A stretch of 64,000 bases of DNA from Trichocoleus desertorum NBK24 (GCF_030409055.1 NZ_CP116619.1:2953628-3017627); one strand, 5' to 3'; counted from the first letter of the stretch, positions 17,856-26,765 are shown. Notes: a model not told the origin generated them from the sequence alone. Program-made: numbers and translations.

Positions 17856-18526
17856 TCAAGGTCCTTATTTTGGGAAACAGGATGCTTCTTTTTCGCTTTC
17901 CCCGTTGCTCCTAGCCATTCCTTCAGTTTTTTCACTAAGCTAGCTTGAACTACGTCTAGCCAAATAGGAATAGCAGGCTGACCATTACACAAAGCCGTAA
18001 TTGCCTGCTCCAAATTGAACTCTAACAACTCAAGCTGTTGATCCCCGGAGCTTCGACATAACATAAATCGCTTAAATTGACCAAATTTAAGCAATGCTGC
18101 ATCTTGTTTTCTTATTTCCTCTAATACTTTGCTCGAAAGTTGAAAATCAAGACCAACTGAAAGCATGTAGTCCATAAGTACAAGCACGACTAAGTCATCG
18201 ACAGAATAGTAGACGTTCCGGCCTGTTCCCCTATTGTTGAAATGGGGAACAAGGACATCTTTCTCACGCCAATACTGTAACTGACGACGAGTACAGCCTG
18301 TGATTTCAGACGCTTGAGTACTGGTATAAAAAGTTTCGCCCGTAGACAAACTAACAATTGATACTTGTCCTACTGCTTGCGATGAGTACTCCCCGAGCGC
18401 TTGTAAAAGCCTCGCTTTTCCTGCTCCTGCCATACCGTGAATCGTGAGAGCTGATTGCTGATTGTCTAAGGTCTCCTTTAGTTTCTCGAGGAAAGCTTGC
18501 CTTTCATCAGCTTCTTGCCTCGCCAT
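17849..18526 (-). CDS. MerR-family regulator with N-terminal P-loop-like segment
   Basis: A protein of 225 residues from ATG at 18526 (a GTG two codons earlier is possible). Residues about 60-130 hold a MerR-type winged helix: YTSTQASEITGCTRRQLQYW, then a wing with FNNRGTGRNVYYS and DDLVVLVLMDYML. The C-terminal half is helical and could dimerise. The N-terminus carries ALTIHGMAGAGKARLLQAL, shaped like a Walker A loop but with Ala instead of Ser/Thr after Lys, so nucleotide binding is doubtful. MerR-type repressors are known in some CRISPR-associated transposons of cyanobacteria. Divergent from tnsAB and adjacent to a large palindrome, it probably regulates transposition genes, the defence operon or itself. 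Confidence 0.8.
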   Translation of the reverse strand: MARQEADERQAFLEKLKETLDNQQSALTIHGMAGAGKARLLQALGEYSSQAVGQVSIVSLSTGETFYTSTQASEITGCTRRQLQYWREKDVLVPHFNNRGTGRNVYYSVDDLVVLVLMDYMLSVGLDFQLSSKVLEEIRKQDAALLKFGQFKRFMLCRSSGDQQLELLEFNLEQAITALCNGQPAIPIWLDVVQASLVKKLKEWLGATGKAKKKHPVSQNKDLDL

Positions 18527-18536
18527 AAGCACTTAT
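18525..18536. promoter_or_regulatory. Short dyad over the merR start
   Basis: ATAAGCACTTAT is a dyad with 5-bp arms (ATAAG/CTTAT) and spans the merR start codon region. GTGCTTAT/ATAAGCAC also occurs in both arms of the large palindrome at 18602-18658. A shared half-site suggests binding by the same regulator; this is inference. Confidence 0.4.
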
Positions 18537-18601
18537 ATTGAATCCGTTAAAAATCTTGCTTTTCACCACCATCTTACAAAAATAAACTTTTGTTAATCAT
18601 A

Positions 18602-18658
18602 AAACTATAAGCACATAATGTTACTCAACTTTAGAGTAACATTATGTGCTTATAGTTT
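18602..18658. promoter_or_regulatory. Perfect palindrome with 25-bp arms between merR and tnsAB
   Basis: AAACTATAAGCACATAATG plus TTACTC (18602-18626) is exactly inverted at 18634-18658 around a 7-base spacer AACTTTA. It lies 76 bp upstream of merR and, before the IS630 insertion, would have been about 80 bp upstream of tnsAB. It could be a divergent operator or a small structured RNA. It is much longer than usual MerR operators. Confidence 0.7.
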
Positions 18659-18725
18659 GAATCTGTTTAATCTTCGAGATGTACAAACAACGCTTGTCAT
18701 CCAAAACTAATGTACTAATACCAAT

Positions 18726-19280
18726 TCAATTTAAGGCTGCATAGAATAGGGCTTCTAAAATGAAATCATAACTGGTCAATGAAGCGACTTGTTCGGGAAG
18801 GAGTTCGCCTAAAATCTGGCTCAATCGCTTCTGCATCTGTGCGATCGTTGTGAAGTGCTCGCCCTCTAGCTGAGATTTGAGATACTGCCACAATCGTTCT
18901 GCTGGATTCAACTCTGGTGAGTGAGCAGGTTGCAGTACCGGAATCAGATTCTCTGCCCAACGCAAACTCTGAGCTTGATGCGCTTGCGCTCGGTCTAATT
19001 GAATCAGTGCCCGATCCTCGCCAAGTTCCGTTGAAAGTGCATCTAGGAAGGATTGAAACTGCTCAGAGTTGAGCTGAGTATACTCCTGCTCAAAGTGCCA
19101 TCCACTCAGCGGTTCAACGACTCCATAGACCCAGAAGTTATCTCGCTTCCACGCTACTTTCGCCATCGGCTTCACTCCACAAGCAGTGATGACTCGCCCT
19201 GTCTCCGTTTTCAGTCCCAAGCGCATCTCATCTTGGCACAAATACCGCAACCGTTTGCCTTGACCAAACAGGTTCTGCAA
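18726..19280 (-). CDS. IS630 transposase, catalytic part (OrfB)
   Basis: 184 residues with the DDE catalytic core: CQDEMRLGL (first Asp), ALIQLDRAQAHQ (second Asp) and SPELNPAERLWQYLK (Glu). The listed start is formal; the natural product is probably a fusion with the upstream part by -1 ribosomal frameshifting. The stop TGA lies inside the element's terminal repeat. It looks intact, so the element could be active. Confidence 0.9.
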   Translation of the reverse strand: MQNLFGQGKRLRYLCQDEMRLGLKTETGRVITACGVKPMAKVAWKRDNFWVYGVVEPLSGWHFEQEYTQLNSEQFQSFLDALSTELGEDRALIQLDRAQAHQAQSLRWAENLIPVLQPAHSPELNPAERLWQYLKSQLEGEHFTTIAQMQKRLSQILGELLPEQVASLTSYDFILEALFYAALN

Positions 19281-19282
19281 AG

Positions 19283-19786
19283 TTAGAAGGGCAAGGGGGA
19301 TGTTTTTTTAAACAAGGTGACTGCTTGCGGATCTTGCTGAATGCTTTGAGGACGAGGCACCTTCAATTTTGCTTTCAGCCGATAACGCACGGTTTTATGC
19401 ACCGTTTTGTATTTCACGGCTTTGCCCAATTCGCTTCGCACCCACTGTTCGACCTCCCCATAACTTTTGAATCCCTCCGGTTGTGCCAAACGCTCTTGCA
19501 GTTGCCGCAGCATCTCATCATCCATTTCTGGTGGACGACCCGGTGACTTCTTGAGGCGCAGCAACTCACTGATACCTCCTTGGCGATACTGTTGCAGCCA
19601 GCGAGTAATGGTTGAAGGATTGCGGCCCAAGCGTTGAGCAAGTTCTTGATGTTGCTGCACTTGAGCACTCTTGAGCCACCACAGCATTTGTAGTTTCTCT
19701 TTTTGGCTCACTCTTCGGGCTTGGTGCAAGCTCTTTTCGAGATACTCCACACTCTCTTGAATTTCAACGTGAAAGGGGCGTGCCAT
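19283..19786 (-). CDS. IS630 transposase, DNA-binding part (OrfA)
   Basis: 167 residues with helix-turn-helix regions: LAQRLGRNPSTITRWLQQYR near residue 52, then KKSPGRPPEMDDEML as the linker. Near its end the sequence TTTAAAAAAAC provides a slippery A-run. Slipping back one base there leads into the catalytic frame, which runs on through NIPLALLTLQNLFGQG. This arrangement is common in cyanobacterial IS630 elements. Confidence 0.88.
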   Translation of the reverse strand: MARPFHVEIQESVEYLEKSLHQARRVSQKEKLQMLWWLKSAQVQQHQELAQRLGRNPSTITRWLQQYRQGGISELLRLKKSPGRPPEMDDEMLRQLQERLAQPEGFKSYGEVEQWVRSELGKAVKYKTVHKTVRYRLKAKLKVPRPQSIQQDPQAVTLFKKTSPLPF

Positions 19787-19866
19787 GATTGCTCAGAGTC
19801 AGTTAATTCTTCTTCTTAATTCTATGCACCTTTAAATTGAATTGGTATAAGTCAAGAGCAATTTAG

Positions 19867-22683
19867 ATGTTGAGCGAAGAAGAATTTAGACAGTGGTGCG
19901 ATCGCCTCAATTTACCAGAGTCAACGCGAAAGGTCGTTCAGGACGTTCGTTCTTCCAATCCCTCGCGTCGAGTTTTAGGTAGCAGAGTAAGCGTTACAGG
20001 ATTTTACTCCAGCCGAAAAATGGGGCTAACAATTCAGTTTGAGTCCCATCGGAACGAGTTAGCACGTATATATGAACTAGAGCATGATCCAGATGTGTTG
20101 GAGTATTATGATCAACCCCCACCCATTGAACTGATTTATCAAGCGAAAAGTGGGCGGGAGAATCGACATCTGTATACGCCTGATTTTTTTATCATTCGGG
20201 TTAACTCAGCAGGATGGGAAGAGTGCAAAACCGAGCAGGAACTAACAAAGCTTAGTCAAGACAGCCCAAATCGGTATTCCAAGCAAGAGGATGAACGATG
20301 GCATTGCCCACCAGGTGAAGAATTTGCAGCGAGGATTGAGCTTAGCTTCAACGTTTGGTCAGATGCAGAGATTAGTTGGATCTCTCAACGAAATTTTGTT
20401 TGGCTAGAAGACTATATTGGGCTAGAGCCATCCAGTGTGTTTGATGAAGCTAGCCAAGCAGTCGTTGCGCTCATCAAAGCCAAGCTAGGAATTACGCTAG
20501 CAGAGTTGCTTCAGCAAGCTGATGGCTTCAATGCAGATGACGTCTATACCTTAATTGTCACTGACCAGCTATATGTGGATTTGGCTAGATTTAGCCTAGC
20601 TGAACCGGAAACAGTTCGTATCTTCCTGAACAAAGAATTAGCTTTAGCATTTGAGCGCACTACCGAAATTCATCCCTCCACTATTCCAATCAGCCTTCAA
20701 AACGTTCAGATCTCAGTAGGATCTTCTTTACTCTGGGACAGCGAGCTTTGGGAAGTAATTAATACAGGTATTACATCAACTGCATTACTGCGATCGGATG
20801 GAAAGTTAATTGAATTACCAAATTCTGCAATCGACAAACTGATTTCGGAAGGGAAAATATCATCCCCCATTATTGAGGAGATTATTGGAACAAAGGCAGA
20901 AATCGAAGAAATTCTACGACGTGCTCGTCCTGAAGATACTAGAGAAGCAAATCGTCGGTATGAAATAATTCAGCCCTATTTAGGTAAAAATCCTCCTCCT
21001 AGACCCTCCAGTACAATTCGTCGCTGGCGAGATTCCTTTCGTAAAGCTGAAGGACTATATGGAAACGGATATATCGGGCTTTTTCCTAGGAATCAGGAAA
21101 AAGGAAACTATTCACCAAAAGTTGATGATAAGTCTCATCAGTTCATGCTCAACTTTATAGAAAGAAACTATGAAAATTCTAAAAACCGGAGAATTCTTCG
21201 GGTTTATGAAAGTTACGTTGAAGCATGTTCAGTTAATGAACCACCTTTTTTCCCCTTAAGCCGTACTACCTTTTCTCAAGCGATTAATAAACGAGATGTA
21301 GTTAATAAAACACTTAAACGTGAAGGTCGTCGAGCTGCTATTCAGAAAGAAGAGTTTTACTGGGAATTAGAAATAACTACACCTCGACATGGCAGTCGCC
21401 CTTTCGAAATTGTTCATGTTGATCATACAGAACTAGACGTTGAACTAGTCAGCTCTATTCAATCACTTGCTACCTGTAGCTCAATCTCTATTAGTGATGT
21501 AGTTAAACACAATCTTGGTCGTCCCTGGGCCACTTTCATGACTGATGCTTTTGACAGAAGGCTACTAGCAGTTTACCTGACCTATGAGGAACCAAGCTAC
21601 CGATCTTGCATGATGGTGTTACGCATTTGTGTACAGCGATTTAGACGGTTTCCTCAAATTATTGTAGTAGACAATGGAGCAGAGTTTCACAGCCATTATT
21701 TTGAGCAGCTAATAGCCTATCACTACTCCACCAAAAAACACCGTCCTGTAGCTAAAGCGCGGTATGGCTCTGTTCTTGAAAGGCTCTTCGGTGTTGCAAA
21801 TACCCAATTTGTTCATGAACTAACGGGTAACACTCAAATCATGAAAAAACATCGCCAAGTGACTAAATCAGTCAATCCTAAAAATTTAGCAATCTGGACA
21901 TTAGATGAACTTTACGAATCACTTTGTGAGTGGGCTTATAAGATATACGATAAACGAGAACATCCAGCATTAGGTAAAAGTCCTCGTGACGCTTTTAAGG
22001 AGGGAATTGCATTAGGGGGCAGCCGTTCACATCGTAGGGTCGAATATGATGAAGCATTTCGTATGTTGACTTTGCCTGCTCCTGATGGCGGCAAACGGAA
22101 AGTACAACCTGGTTATGGGATAAAAATCCACAATATCTACTATTGGTCTAATGCCTTTCGTGATCCACAGATTGAGAAATCCTCAGTAGAGGTAAGATAC
22201 GATCCATTCGATGCTGGGACTGCCTATGCTCTTGTTCAAGGGCAGTGGGTGCAATGTATATCTAATTACTATCAATATCTTCAGGGTCGCTCTGAAAAAG
22301 AAATCCGCCTTGCTAGTGCAGATCTGCGTAAGCGGAAACTTAGTCAAGGGCAAAAAACTATTGAAACTGACAAAGAATTAATCCAATTTCTTAATTCAGT
22401 AGAAGCAAAAGAAGGGCGATTGCTGCAAGAACACTTAAAAGCTGCTGAAAATCGTCATGTTTTGCAAATACTTGAGACTGGATTTAATGAGAATGGAGAC
22501 CCTATAGATTCAGAAGCATCCTTTTGTCAGAGCATTGAGATTGCTTCTCAAAGTAACTTAATCCTAAGTTCTGAAACTGACATTTCAAGCCATGAAACCG
22601 ACATCTCAAATAATGTTGTCGAAGGTGAATTGGAGAGCGATGGAGACGACGTAGACGGTTTTGTATTTTATGGAGAGTTTTAA
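19867..22683 (+). CDS. tnsAB: TnsA-TnsB fusion transposase
   Basis: A 938-residue fusion of the two strand-processing subunits of Tn7-like transposition. The N-terminal TnsA part (about 1-200) is a restriction-endonuclease-like domain cutting the 5' strand, with Glu64, Asp106 in YTPDFFII and Lys121 in EECKTEQEL as the expected triad. The C-terminal TnsB part has an rve integrase core with Asp519 (VHVDHTELD), Asp602 (IIVVDNGAEF) and Glu638 (GSVLERLFG), a DD(35)E pattern that joins the 3' ends to target DNA. All catalytic residues are present, so cut-and-paste transposition is expected. Such fusions occur in several cyanobacterial Tn7-like and type I-B CRISPR-associated transposons. The stop overlaps the tnsC start as TAATG. 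Confidence 0.95.
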   Translation: MLSEEEFRQWCDRLNLPESTRKVVQDVRSSNPSRRVLGSRVSVTGFYSSRKMGLTIQFESHRNELARIYELEHDPDVLEYYDQPPPIELIYQAKSGRENRHLYTPDFFIIRVNSAGWEECKTEQELTKLSQDSPNRYSKQEDERWHCPPGEEFAARIELSFNVWSDAEISWISQRNFVWLEDYIGLEPSSVFDEASQAVVALIKAKLGITLAELLQQADGFNADDVYTLIVTDQLYVDLARFSLAEPETVRIFLNKELALAFERTTEIHPSTIPISLQNVQISVGSSLLWDSELWEVINTGITSTALLRSDGKLIELPNSAIDKLISEGKISSPIIEEIIGTKAEIEEILRRARPEDTREANRRYEIIQPYLGKNPPPRPSSTIRRWRDSFRKAEGLYGNGYIGLFPRNQEKGNYSPKVDDKSHQFMLNFIERNYENSKNRRILRVYESYVEACSVNEPPFFPLSRTTFSQAINKRDVVNKTLKREGRRAAIQKEEFYWELEITTPRHGSRPFEIVHVDHTELDVELVSSIQSLATCSSISISDVVKHNLGRPWATFMTDAFDRRLLAVYLTYEEPSYRSCMMVLRICVQRFRRFPQIIVVDNGAEFHSHYFEQLIAYHYSTKKHRPVAKARYGSVLERLFGVANTQFVHELTGNTQIMKKHRQVTKSVNPKNLAIWTLDELYESLCEWAYKIYDKREHPALGKSPRDAFKEGIALGGSRSHRRVEYDEAFRMLTLPAPDGGKRKVQPGYGIKIHNIYYWSNAFRDPQIEKSSVEVRYDPFDAGTAYALVQGQWVQCISNYYQYLQGRSEKEIRLASADLRKRKLSQGQKTIETDKELIQFLNSVEAKEGRLLQEHLKAAENRHVLQILETGFNENGDPIDSEASFCQSIEIASQSNLILSSETDISSHETDISNNVVEGELESDGDDVDGFVFYGEF

Positions 22684-23831
22684 TGCAACTAACAGGTGGG
22701 TTTCCTCGCGAATTACTAGACTCTTCTGTCACAGAAAGAGTTGCCTTTTTTGATAGTTATACAATGCCCCATCCAAGGTTATTTGAGGCAGTTCAACAAT
22801 TAACAAATTCTATATACGAATCAGCTAAACCACCACTTGTCTTTGTATTTGGACCTACTGGAGTTGGCAAATCAACCTTAATACGCAAGGTTAGTAAAAC
22901 ACTCATAGAGACAGCTTTACCCGACTTGTTTGAGAATAAAGGTCGGATTCCGTGTGCAGGCATTGAAGCTGCAACTCCAGAATTCAGTAACTTTGACTGG
23001 AAGGATCTTTATGTTCGGGGTTTGATTGCTTTACAAGAACCACTAATTGATAATAAGGTTGCTCCTAATTCTGTCACAAAAAAAACTAATTCTGACAAGA
23101 ACAAATTAAAACTACGTCTTTCTTTTGAAGAAGCATTACGTCAGCGTCATCCTGATGCATTCTTTATTGATGAAGCTCAAAATTTGGGGAAACTAAGCAG
23201 TGGACGCAAGTTAAAAGACCAGACGGATTGCATCAAATCCATTGCAAATATTTCTGGAGTTCAATTTATTTTAGTCGGAACCTATGAACTGATAGTTCTT
23301 CGAAATTTAAGCGCACAATTATGCCGCCGTAGCGTAGATATCCATTTTTCACGCTATCAGTCTAATCCTGAAGACCTAAAAGTCTTTGAAAATATTGTTA
23401 GAACCTTCCAATACTATTTGCCGTTACCAGAAATGCCTGATCTGGCTAGCCATTGGGATTTTTGCTATGAGCGGACAATCGGTTGTGTTGGGATTCTTAA
23501 AGATTGGTTGTCTCGTACACTCAGCGCAGTACTTAAAGCTGACCCATCAGCAAGAACAGTTACCTATAAAGACTTGAAGAAGCATGCTTGGTCTGTAGAA
23601 CAATGCAAAGTTATGTTAGCCGAAGCTATGGAGGCAGAGGGAAAATTTAGGGATAAGGATGCGGGAAAAAATGACTTAAGAATAGCCTTAGGGTTAGCCC
23701 CTAGCCAACCATCAACTAGGCAAATGCCTTCTCAATCCAATACAGCGACATCTCAAAGTAAACGAAAAACTCGTAGTGTGGGCAAGCCAAACCCAACCCG
23801 CCGTCCTACAGGAGAACAAAGTGATGGTTGA
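22683..23831 (+). CDS. tnsC: TnsC-type AAA+ transposition regulator
   Basis: 382 residues. Walker A FGPTGVGKST (residues about 56-65) and Walker B AFFIDEAQNLGKL (Asp163-Glu164) mark the AAA+ ATPase that forms filaments on target DNA and connects TniQ-bound target sites to TnsAB. SRYQSNPEDLKVFENIV near 225 and the DWLSRTLSAVL helix belong to the TnsC family. The C-terminal 45 residues are basic and low in complexity, probably a contact tail for TnsAB. It overlaps tnsAB by one base and the first tniQ gene by 8 bp, so the four genes form one operon. Confidence 0.94.
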   Translation: MQLTGGFPRELLDSSVTERVAFFDSYTMPHPRLFEAVQQLTNSIYESAKPPLVFVFGPTGVGKSTLIRKVSKTLIETALPDLFENKGRIPCAGIEAATPEFSNFDWKDLYVRGLIALQEPLIDNKVAPNSVTKKTNSDKNKLKLRLSFEEALRQRHPDAFFIDEAQNLGKLSSGRKLKDQTDCIKSIANISGVQFILVGTYELIVLRNLSAQLCRRSVDIHFSRYQSNPEDLKVFENIVRTFQYYLPLPEMPDLASHWDFCYERTIGCVGILKDWLSRTLSAVLKADPSARTVTYKDLKKHAWSVEQCKVMLAEAMEAEGKFRDKDAGKNDLRIALGLAPSQPSTRQMPSQSNTATSQSKRKTRSVGKPNPTRRPTGEQSDG

Positions 23832-25392
23832 TTTAATAACTGTCTACGATTCTTGGAACCTAGAGGAGCCAGCACTTCCACCACGCAGCCATCTATATTA
23901 TCTAGAACCAATCGGTCTAGGGACACCTTACGTAGAGAGTTTGACAGGGTACGTGGCGCGCCTATCTAAAACTCATTACGTTGAAACAGGGATGCTAATC
24001 CTAACCCAAATTGCACCATTTATGAAGGAGGGATATGTATTTAATGGACGTGCAGGCGGCATAGACAAGGTATATGGACGTTATACACGAGCCTTTAACG
24101 GGGCATCTAACTGGACTAATGCTCTAGTTACAGCACTTGAGTCCCTGACTTTGCGCCGTGATTTAAGGTTCCTATCAATGCTGCCTTGGGCTGAAGTGAT
24201 TCCTCTTAGGTACTTACTTCGCTCGAATCGAGCTTGGTGTCCAGTTTGTTATGAGGATTGGGCCAAGACAGAGCAAGAAATTTATGAGCCACTTTTATGG
24301 GTCTTCGACAGCATCAAAATCTGTTCTTACCACAGTCTTCCGCTCTGTACCAAATGTCCTCATTGCCATAAAGAGAATAGACAGCTTGATTGGTACTCCA
24401 GCCCTGGATACTGTTCTAAATGCAAAGAGTGGCTTGGGGTTAGCCAGAATTCCTATCAAACAAATATGGGGGAACTTGTAGAGAGCAACTTAAGTTGGCA
24501 ATTATGGGCTTTTGAGAATATAGGGAACTTGATTGCTACTGCCCCAAGCTTGGTCAACCCACCATCCAAAGAAACGATCTCAACAGCGATCGCTGCTTAT
24601 GTAAAGGCAACTTCTAAAGGGACAGTATCCCAATTTGCCAATCGAGTTGGTATAGGAGGACAACAAATTCACCGACATATTGAAGGAAAAACGCTTCCCT
24701 CCTTGAAAACCCTACTACAACTTTGTGGGCACCTTGGGGTTCCACTACTGAATTTTCTAACCAAGGAGCCTACCGTAGAAGATTTAACAAGAGCATCTGC
24801 ACACCTTCCTCGATTAGAAAATTCCGTTAGAAGAAAGCAATTTGAGATTCGGCATAATTCAGCTAGTGTACAGATTGCTCTGGAGAAGGCGTTACTTGAA
24901 AGCCCACCACCGTCGGTTAAAGAATTAGGCGAGCGGCTCGGCTATGCAAGTTCGGGGCCGCTATACTACCATGCCTCAAATTTAGCTCACGCTCTTGCAG
25001 AGAAGCACGCTGCTTATGAGAGCGCACAACGCCTAGAAAAAATGCAGAACATTTTGAAGAGGACTCTTCAAAATGATGAATACCCACCTCCTTCAATGCA
25101 AGATGTTGCCAAACGAGAAGGACTTGGTGTCCAACTTCTCACAAGCACCTTTCCAGAGCTATCTAAGGCTATTTCAGATCGTTATAAAACGTATCAGCAG
25201 ATGTGCAAGGCAACCCGCATAGAAAAACTTCGCCAAGAGGTTAGAGAAGCAGCTCTTCAGTTACATAAGCAAGGAACTAAGCCTACAGGAGCGAGAGTAT
25301 CAAAGTACTTGAGCAAACCAGGATCAATTTTGCAGCAGCCAGCCATTGAAGCTTTGCAAGAGATACAGCACGAATTGGGCTGGAAAAGTTGA
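23824..25392 (+). CDS. tniQ: TniQ/TnsD-family target-selection protein 1
   Basis: 522 residues from ATG at 23824, chosen because AGGAG lies about nine bases upstream and because the paralogue downstream starts at the same point; the frame is open upstream inside tnsC. The TniQ domain is at the N-terminus (YVESLTGYVARLSKTHYV near 30-50), then zinc-binding clusters CPVC, C-x2-H, CPHC and CSKC between about 140 and 205. A helix-turn-helix like VSQFANRVGIGGQQIHRHIEG follows near 265. The C-terminal 200 residues hold two more repeat-like helical DNA-binding segments (PPPSVKELGERLGYAS, PPPSMQDVAKREGLG). The longer C-terminus suits a TnsD-type protein reading a fixed site, most simply the tRNA-Leu locus. 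Confidence 0.92.
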   Translation: MVDLITVYDSWNLEEPALPPRSHLYYLEPIGLGTPYVESLTGYVARLSKTHYVETGMLILTQIAPFMKEGYVFNGRAGGIDKVYGRYTRAFNGASNWTNALVTALESLTLRRDLRFLSMLPWAEVIPLRYLLRSNRAWCPVCYEDWAKTEQEIYEPLLWVFDSIKICSYHSLPLCTKCPHCHKENRQLDWYSSPGYCSKCKEWLGVSQNSYQTNMGELVESNLSWQLWAFENIGNLIATAPSLVNPPSKETISTAIAAYVKATSKGTVSQFANRVGIGGQQIHRHIEGKTLPSLKTLLQLCGHLGVPLLNFLTKEPTVEDLTRASAHLPRLENSVRRKQFEIRHNSASVQIALEKALLESPPPSVKELGERLGYASSGPLYYHASNLAHALAEKHAAYESAQRLEKMQNILKRTLQNDEYPPPSMQDVAKREGLGVQLLTSTFPELSKAISDRYKTYQQMCKATRIEKLRQEVREAALQLHKQGTKPTGARVSKYLSKPGSILQQPAIEALQEIQHELGWKS

Positions 25393-25406
25393 TCTCAAAC
25401 TAGACT

Positions 25407-26765
25407 ATGAGAGAAAGCTTATCTCTTTACAATTCATTGGATCTCAGCCTGCCTGAGGTTCCATCACGCAGCCGTCTTTATAGCCTAATCCCCCTTGGGG
25501 TTAGTACACCCTACATCGAAAGCTTGACTGGATATGTTGCTCGCCTCGCCAGCCTTCACTATGTCAACGTAGGTACTTTACTAGCGAAAGAATTTGTAAC
25601 GCTTTTAAGACAGCCTAATAGCAAGAGCTATCTACATGGGATGAGCAGCCGTACAGAAGCCTTTAATGGAACGGGTGCTATGGCTTTTGATCTAGTCAAG
25701 GCATTGGAACAGCTTACTATGCAGAATAACCTGAGGTTGCTGACAATGCTAACTTGGGCTGGAGTCATTCCTGCTAAAGGCTTACGCCGTAATCGTGCTT
25801 GGTGCCCTATATGCTACGAAGATTGGTTAATAGGAGACCAACCAATATATGAGCCACTCCTATGGTCGATAGAAGTAGTTAAAATTTGTCCACACCACCA
25901 CCAACCTTTACATAATTATTGCCTTCACTGCGAACGTCAACTACCACTCTTGGGATGGCTTTCTCGTCCAGGTTATTGTTCCAAGTGTGGAGAGTGGCTT
26001 GGGCAACACCGTAGAGATAAAGAAGTGGAGCTAGGTAGATTGGAGTGGCAAATATGGGTCTCAAAAGCTGTCGGGAGCCTGGTTGCGAAAGCACCATTTC
26101 TATCTAGTTCATTAACCAGGGAGACAGTTGCAAGGACGTTAAGAGCTCATATTGATGAAGTGAGTCAAGGAAACGCTGCCGAGTTTGCTCGGCAGCTTGG
26201 AATGCCCAAAAATACAGTCTGGTTATGGGCTTCAGGCAGAGTGCTGCCACAGCTTGATACCCTCCTAAAGATCTGTTACTGTCTCGAACTATCTGTGGTC
26301 GATTTCCTGACAGGGACTGACATTAATCTAGAAAACAGCAGGGTGATTAGGATACCCAATATCTCAACTCACTCAAATTCGAGACGAGTAATTGGCAAGC
26401 CATTTGATGATTTCGCGATCCACTCTCTATTAAAAAAATTTCTTGATGACGATACATATGCATCATGGTCAATGCAACGCATTGCCAAACAGCTTAACTA
26501 TGATGCAAGCTTTCTCCGCAGACACTTTCCAGAACTTTGCCGTAATATCTCTGCACGCTATTTAGAATATTGCAAATCAGAACGCATTAAAAAAATTAAT
26601 CAAAAGTGCTTAGAAGTCCAAGAAATTGCAATAAAGCTTTATAAAGAAGGTGAAGAGCCGACGCGTAGTAGCATTTCTCAGTATCTAGGTAAGCCTGCCT
26701 ACTTTAGGGAGAATGAAGTTTGTGTGGCTCTGCATGATGTACGGCAGCACCTAGGACTTAATTAA
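25407..26765 (+). CDS. tniQ: TniQ/TnsD-family target-selection protein 2
   Basis: 452 residues, a clear paralogue of the preceding protein: YIESLTGYVARLASLHYV at the N-terminus, CPICYEDW, CPHHHQPLHNYCLHC and GYCSKCGEWLG zinc clusters, an HTH (AEFARQLGMPKNTVWLWASG) and one C-terminal helical segment (SWSMQRIAKQLNYDASFL), with about 70 fewer residues than its neighbour. It lies 14 bp after it. Elements with two TniQ proteins usually divide target choice between them; in type I-B CRISPR-associated transposons one serves the guide complex. No CRISPR parts are visible here, so its target is unknown. Confidence 0.92.
   Translation: MRESLSLYNSLDLSLPEVPSRSRLYSLIPLGVSTPYIESLTGYVARLASLHYVNVGTLLAKEFVTLLRQPNSKSYLHGMSSRTEAFNGTGAMAFDLVKALEQLTMQNNLRLLTMLTWAGVIPAKGLRRNRAWCPICYEDWLIGDQPIYEPLLWSIEVVKICPHHHQPLHNYCLHCERQLPLLGWLSRPGYCSKCGEWLGQHRRDKEVELGRLEWQIWVSKAVGSLVAKAPFLSSSLTRETVARTLRAHIDEVSQGNAAEFARQLGMPKNTVWLWASGRVLPQLDTLLKICYCLELSVVDFLTGTDINLENSRVIRIPNISTHSNSRRVIGKPFDDFAIHSLLKKFLDDDTYASWSMQRIAKQLNYDASFLRRHFPELCRNISARYLEYCKSERIKKINQKCLEVQEIAIKLYKEGEEPTRSSISQYLGKPAYFRENEVCVALHDVRQHLGLN

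Larger units (their letters stand above)
18721..19845 (-). mobile_element. IS630-family insertion sequence
   Basis: A 1,125-bp element. Its ends are CCAATTCAATTTAA (18721-18734) and the inverted TTAAATTGAATTGG (19832-19845), each flanked by TA (18719-18720 and 19846-19847), the target duplication of IS630/Tc1-mariner elements. It holds two overlapping-phase frames of one transposase. It has inserted inside the Tn7-like transposon, 19 bp upstream of tnsAB. Confidence 0.92.

Noticed and set aside
18602-18658. Taking the large palindrome as an end of the IS630 element
   Set aside because: The IS has its own matching ends and TA duplication at 18719 and 19847, which leave the palindrome outside.
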